Below are positions 37,676 to 39,514 of a stretch of 39,514 bases of DNA, piece by piece (position 1 is the stretch's first letter; every line of letters begins with the position of its first letter). Source of the stretch: Verrucomicrobiota bacterium (GTDB taxonomy: Bacteria > Verrucomicrobiota > Verrucomicrobiia > Verrucomicrobiales > Akkermansiaceae); assembly GCA_008932935.1 (NCBI GenBank), contig WBXD01000006.1, positions 1-39,514 of the forward strand, written 5' to 3'. The translations under genes were made by a program, and so were the position numbers. The notes under the pieces were generated by a model. That model had not been told where the DNA came from. It did no database searches and was given only the letters and a program-made list of their open reading frames with translations.

Positions 37676-38623
37676 ATGCTCCACGCCATGACCCAGCGGT
37701 TTATTCTTCCCTTGCTGTGCGGCTCCGCCGCCTTGCTCATGCTTGCCTGCAGTCCTTCCACCGATTTGCCGCTCATGACGACCAATAATGCCCAGGCCTC
37801 CGGTGAGGGCGAGGCCCTGTTTCAGCAGGGCAAACAGGCCGAAGCCTCGGGCCATACCCAGCGCGCCATCAAGCGCTACGATCAGGCGGCCTCCGACTTT
37901 CCATTCTCCCCTGCCGCACCGCAGGCCCGCTTCCGCCAGGCCCAACTGCTCGAACAATCCGGCGAAAGCCTCGACGCCTTCGAGGCCTATCAAAAATTTC
38001 TGGTTCGGTACCAAGCCAGCAACCTGTACTCCGCCGCGCTCGCCAGCCAAACAAAAATCGCCAACGCTGCTGCCGACGGCAGCATCAAAAAGAACTTTCT
38101 CGGCCTGCACTCGAGACTCGCCACCGAAAAAATCGTCGAAATGCTCGGCCAAGTCCGCGACAACGCCCCCAAAACGCCCACCGCAGCCCACGCCCAATTT
38201 ACCATCGGCAGGATCTATCAAGATGAACACGACGTCGCCAAATCCATCGCAGCCTACCGCCAACTCGTGCGCGACCAACCCGACAGCAGCCAGGCCCCGG
38301 AAGCGCTCTTCCGAGTCGGCGGCGTACTCACCGCAGATGCCAACCGCGGCAACCGCAACCAAGCCACCCTGGATTTGGCGCGCGAGGCATACAATGATTA
38401 CCTGACGCAGTACCCCGCCCACGAGCGCAACGCCGAAGCCCGCCAACTTCTAGCTAACCTCGGCTCCCGCGAACTCCAAGGCTCCTTCAACATCGCCGAG
38501 TACTACTACAAAATCCACCAGAACGCGTCCGCCAAAGTCTATTATCACGATGTCTTGAAACGCGCTCCAGCCGGCCGCCTCCACGATGCCTCCCGCGCCC
38601 GCCTCAAACAACTCGGCGAGTGA
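37676..38623 (+). CDS. BamD-like TPR lipoprotein
   Basis: lipobox LLMLACSP; repeats such as FQQGKQAEASGHTQRAIKRYDQAASDFPFSPAAPQARFRQAQLLEQSGESLDAFEAYQKFL. Confidence 0.7.
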   Translation: MLHAMTQRFILPLLCGSAALLMLACSPSTDLPLMTTNNAQASGEGEALFQQGKQAEASGHTQRAIKRYDQAASDFPFSPAAPQARFRQAQLLEQSGESLDAFEAYQKFLVRYQASNLYSAALASQTKIANAAADGSIKKNFLGLHSRLATEKIVEMLGQVRDNAPKTPTAAHAQFTIGRIYQDEHDVAKSIAAYRQLVRDQPDSSQAPEALFRVGGVLTADANRGNRNQATLDLAREAYNDYLTQYPAHERNAEARQLLANLGSRELQGSFNIAEYYYKIHQNASAKVYYHDVLKRAPAGRLHDASRARLKQLGE

Positions 38624-38781
38624 TGCCGTGCGCCCCCCGCCGCACCTCGCGCACATGAACCTTTTGACTCACTTGCAGATTTACCGCAAAGCCGCAAAGG
38701 GCACTAGGGCAGCACAGGGATATGGTGTATTGATAGATCGCAGTCATCTTTTGCGAGTGAACCTCTTCAATCTGTGAACCC

Positions 38782-39333
38782 GTGAAATCCATGGTGAAAA
38801 TCGCCACCTCTAGCGTTTCCTTTTTTATCGTTAGGTTAAAGCTGCTGCTGCTGCTGCCGCTGCTTGCCTCCTGCGCCGGCTACCGCCTCGGCAACGCCAA
38901 GCCTACCACCCTGGCCCGCGTCAAGACCATCGCCGTGCCGATGTTCGCCAACGACACCCAGCACCCCAAGGCCGAGGTGCTGGCGACCTCCGCTGTGTCC
39001 AGCGCCGTGAGCCAAGACGGCACCTTTCGCATCACCAACAGTGAACACGCCGACGCCATCCTCTCCGGCCGCATCGAAAATATCGCTTACTCAGCCATCC
39101 GCGGCTCGCGCCTCGACACCGTCCACCCCGACGAACTTAGCAACACCGTCACCCTCACGTGGACTCTAACCGATTCCACAAATCCCCGCCACATCCTCGC
39201 CTCCGGCGCGTCCATCGGCATCAGCCAGCTCTTCGTCGATCCCGATCTCCAATCAGCCCGCAACAACGCGTTGCCAGACGCCCTCGAACGCGCCGCCGAA
39301 GCCCTCGTCTCACGCCTCGCCAACGGGTTCTAA
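38782..39333 (+). CDS. LptE-like LPS-assembly lipoprotein
   Basis: lipobox LLASCAGYRLG; VKTIAVPMFANDTQHPKAEVLATSAVSSAVSQDGTFRITN. Confidence 0.75.
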   Translation: MKSMVKIATSSVSFFIVRLKLLLLLPLLASCAGYRLGNAKPTTLARVKTIAVPMFANDTQHPKAEVLATSAVSSAVSQDGTFRITNSEHADAILSGRIENIAYSAIRGSRLDTVHPDELSNTVTLTWTLTDSTNPRHILASGASIGISQLFVDPDLQSARNNALPDALERAAEALVSRLANGF

Positions 39334-39414
39334 CCCCCGGGACAACTCGGCTTCACTCCATGCCTGACGGCTGGTCGCTTCCGTCCACACGCGCCAGCAA
39401 GCTGGCTTGGCCAG

Positions 39415-39460
39415 GCGGTGGCGAGCCACCGCACTCAAGGAGCGGCGGTTGCCAACCGCC
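39415..39460. repeat. Double-hairpin palindromic repeat at the window edge
   Basis: gcggtggcgagccaccgc followed by ggagc ggcggttgccaaccgcc. Confidence 0.8.
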
Positions 39461-39514
39461 ATGCCCATGGGTAGAGCAAGGGCAGTCGCATGGCGGCTTG
39501 CTCTTTCGCGTCTC

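Overview
GC-rich bacterial chromosome segment. It is probably Verrucomicrobiota; this is inferred from the plant/Bacteroidetes-type three-domain IspG, the IntI-like integrases without cassettes, and the dense REP-type palindromes. Most of the window is housekeeping: hrpB, grpE-dnaJ, a ChbG/HpnK-GT2-GT39 operon, ispG-clpS-DUF2017, mreBCD-mrdA, rng, prfA, alaS, a metallo-beta-lactamase-fold hydrolase, a TauE-like permease, a histidine kinase, panB, tRNA-Glu, tkt, an M28 peptidase, a BamD-like lipoprotein and an LptE-like lipoprotein. The most striking observation is that two genes expected to be essential, ispG and alaS, each contain an apparently complete REP-associated tyrosine transposase (RAYT, HUH/Y1 family). 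Each RAYT is bracketed by its own type of double-hairpin REP and sits in frame, so ispG and alaS stay single uninterrupted ORFs of about 860 and 1227 codons. A third gene (ChbG/HpnK-like) carries 4+ in-frame 66-bp repeats, each with a perfect 21-nt palindrome. The alaS insert also carries in-frame 15-bp and 21-bp tandem repeats. Together these suggest an ORF-transparent REP/RAYT element system that colonises permissive loops of coding genes. A full-length IntI-like integrase next to a REP-bounded integrase remnant, and several other dispersed palindromic families, complete the accessory content. No database search was run; all identifications come from reading the translations and DNA.
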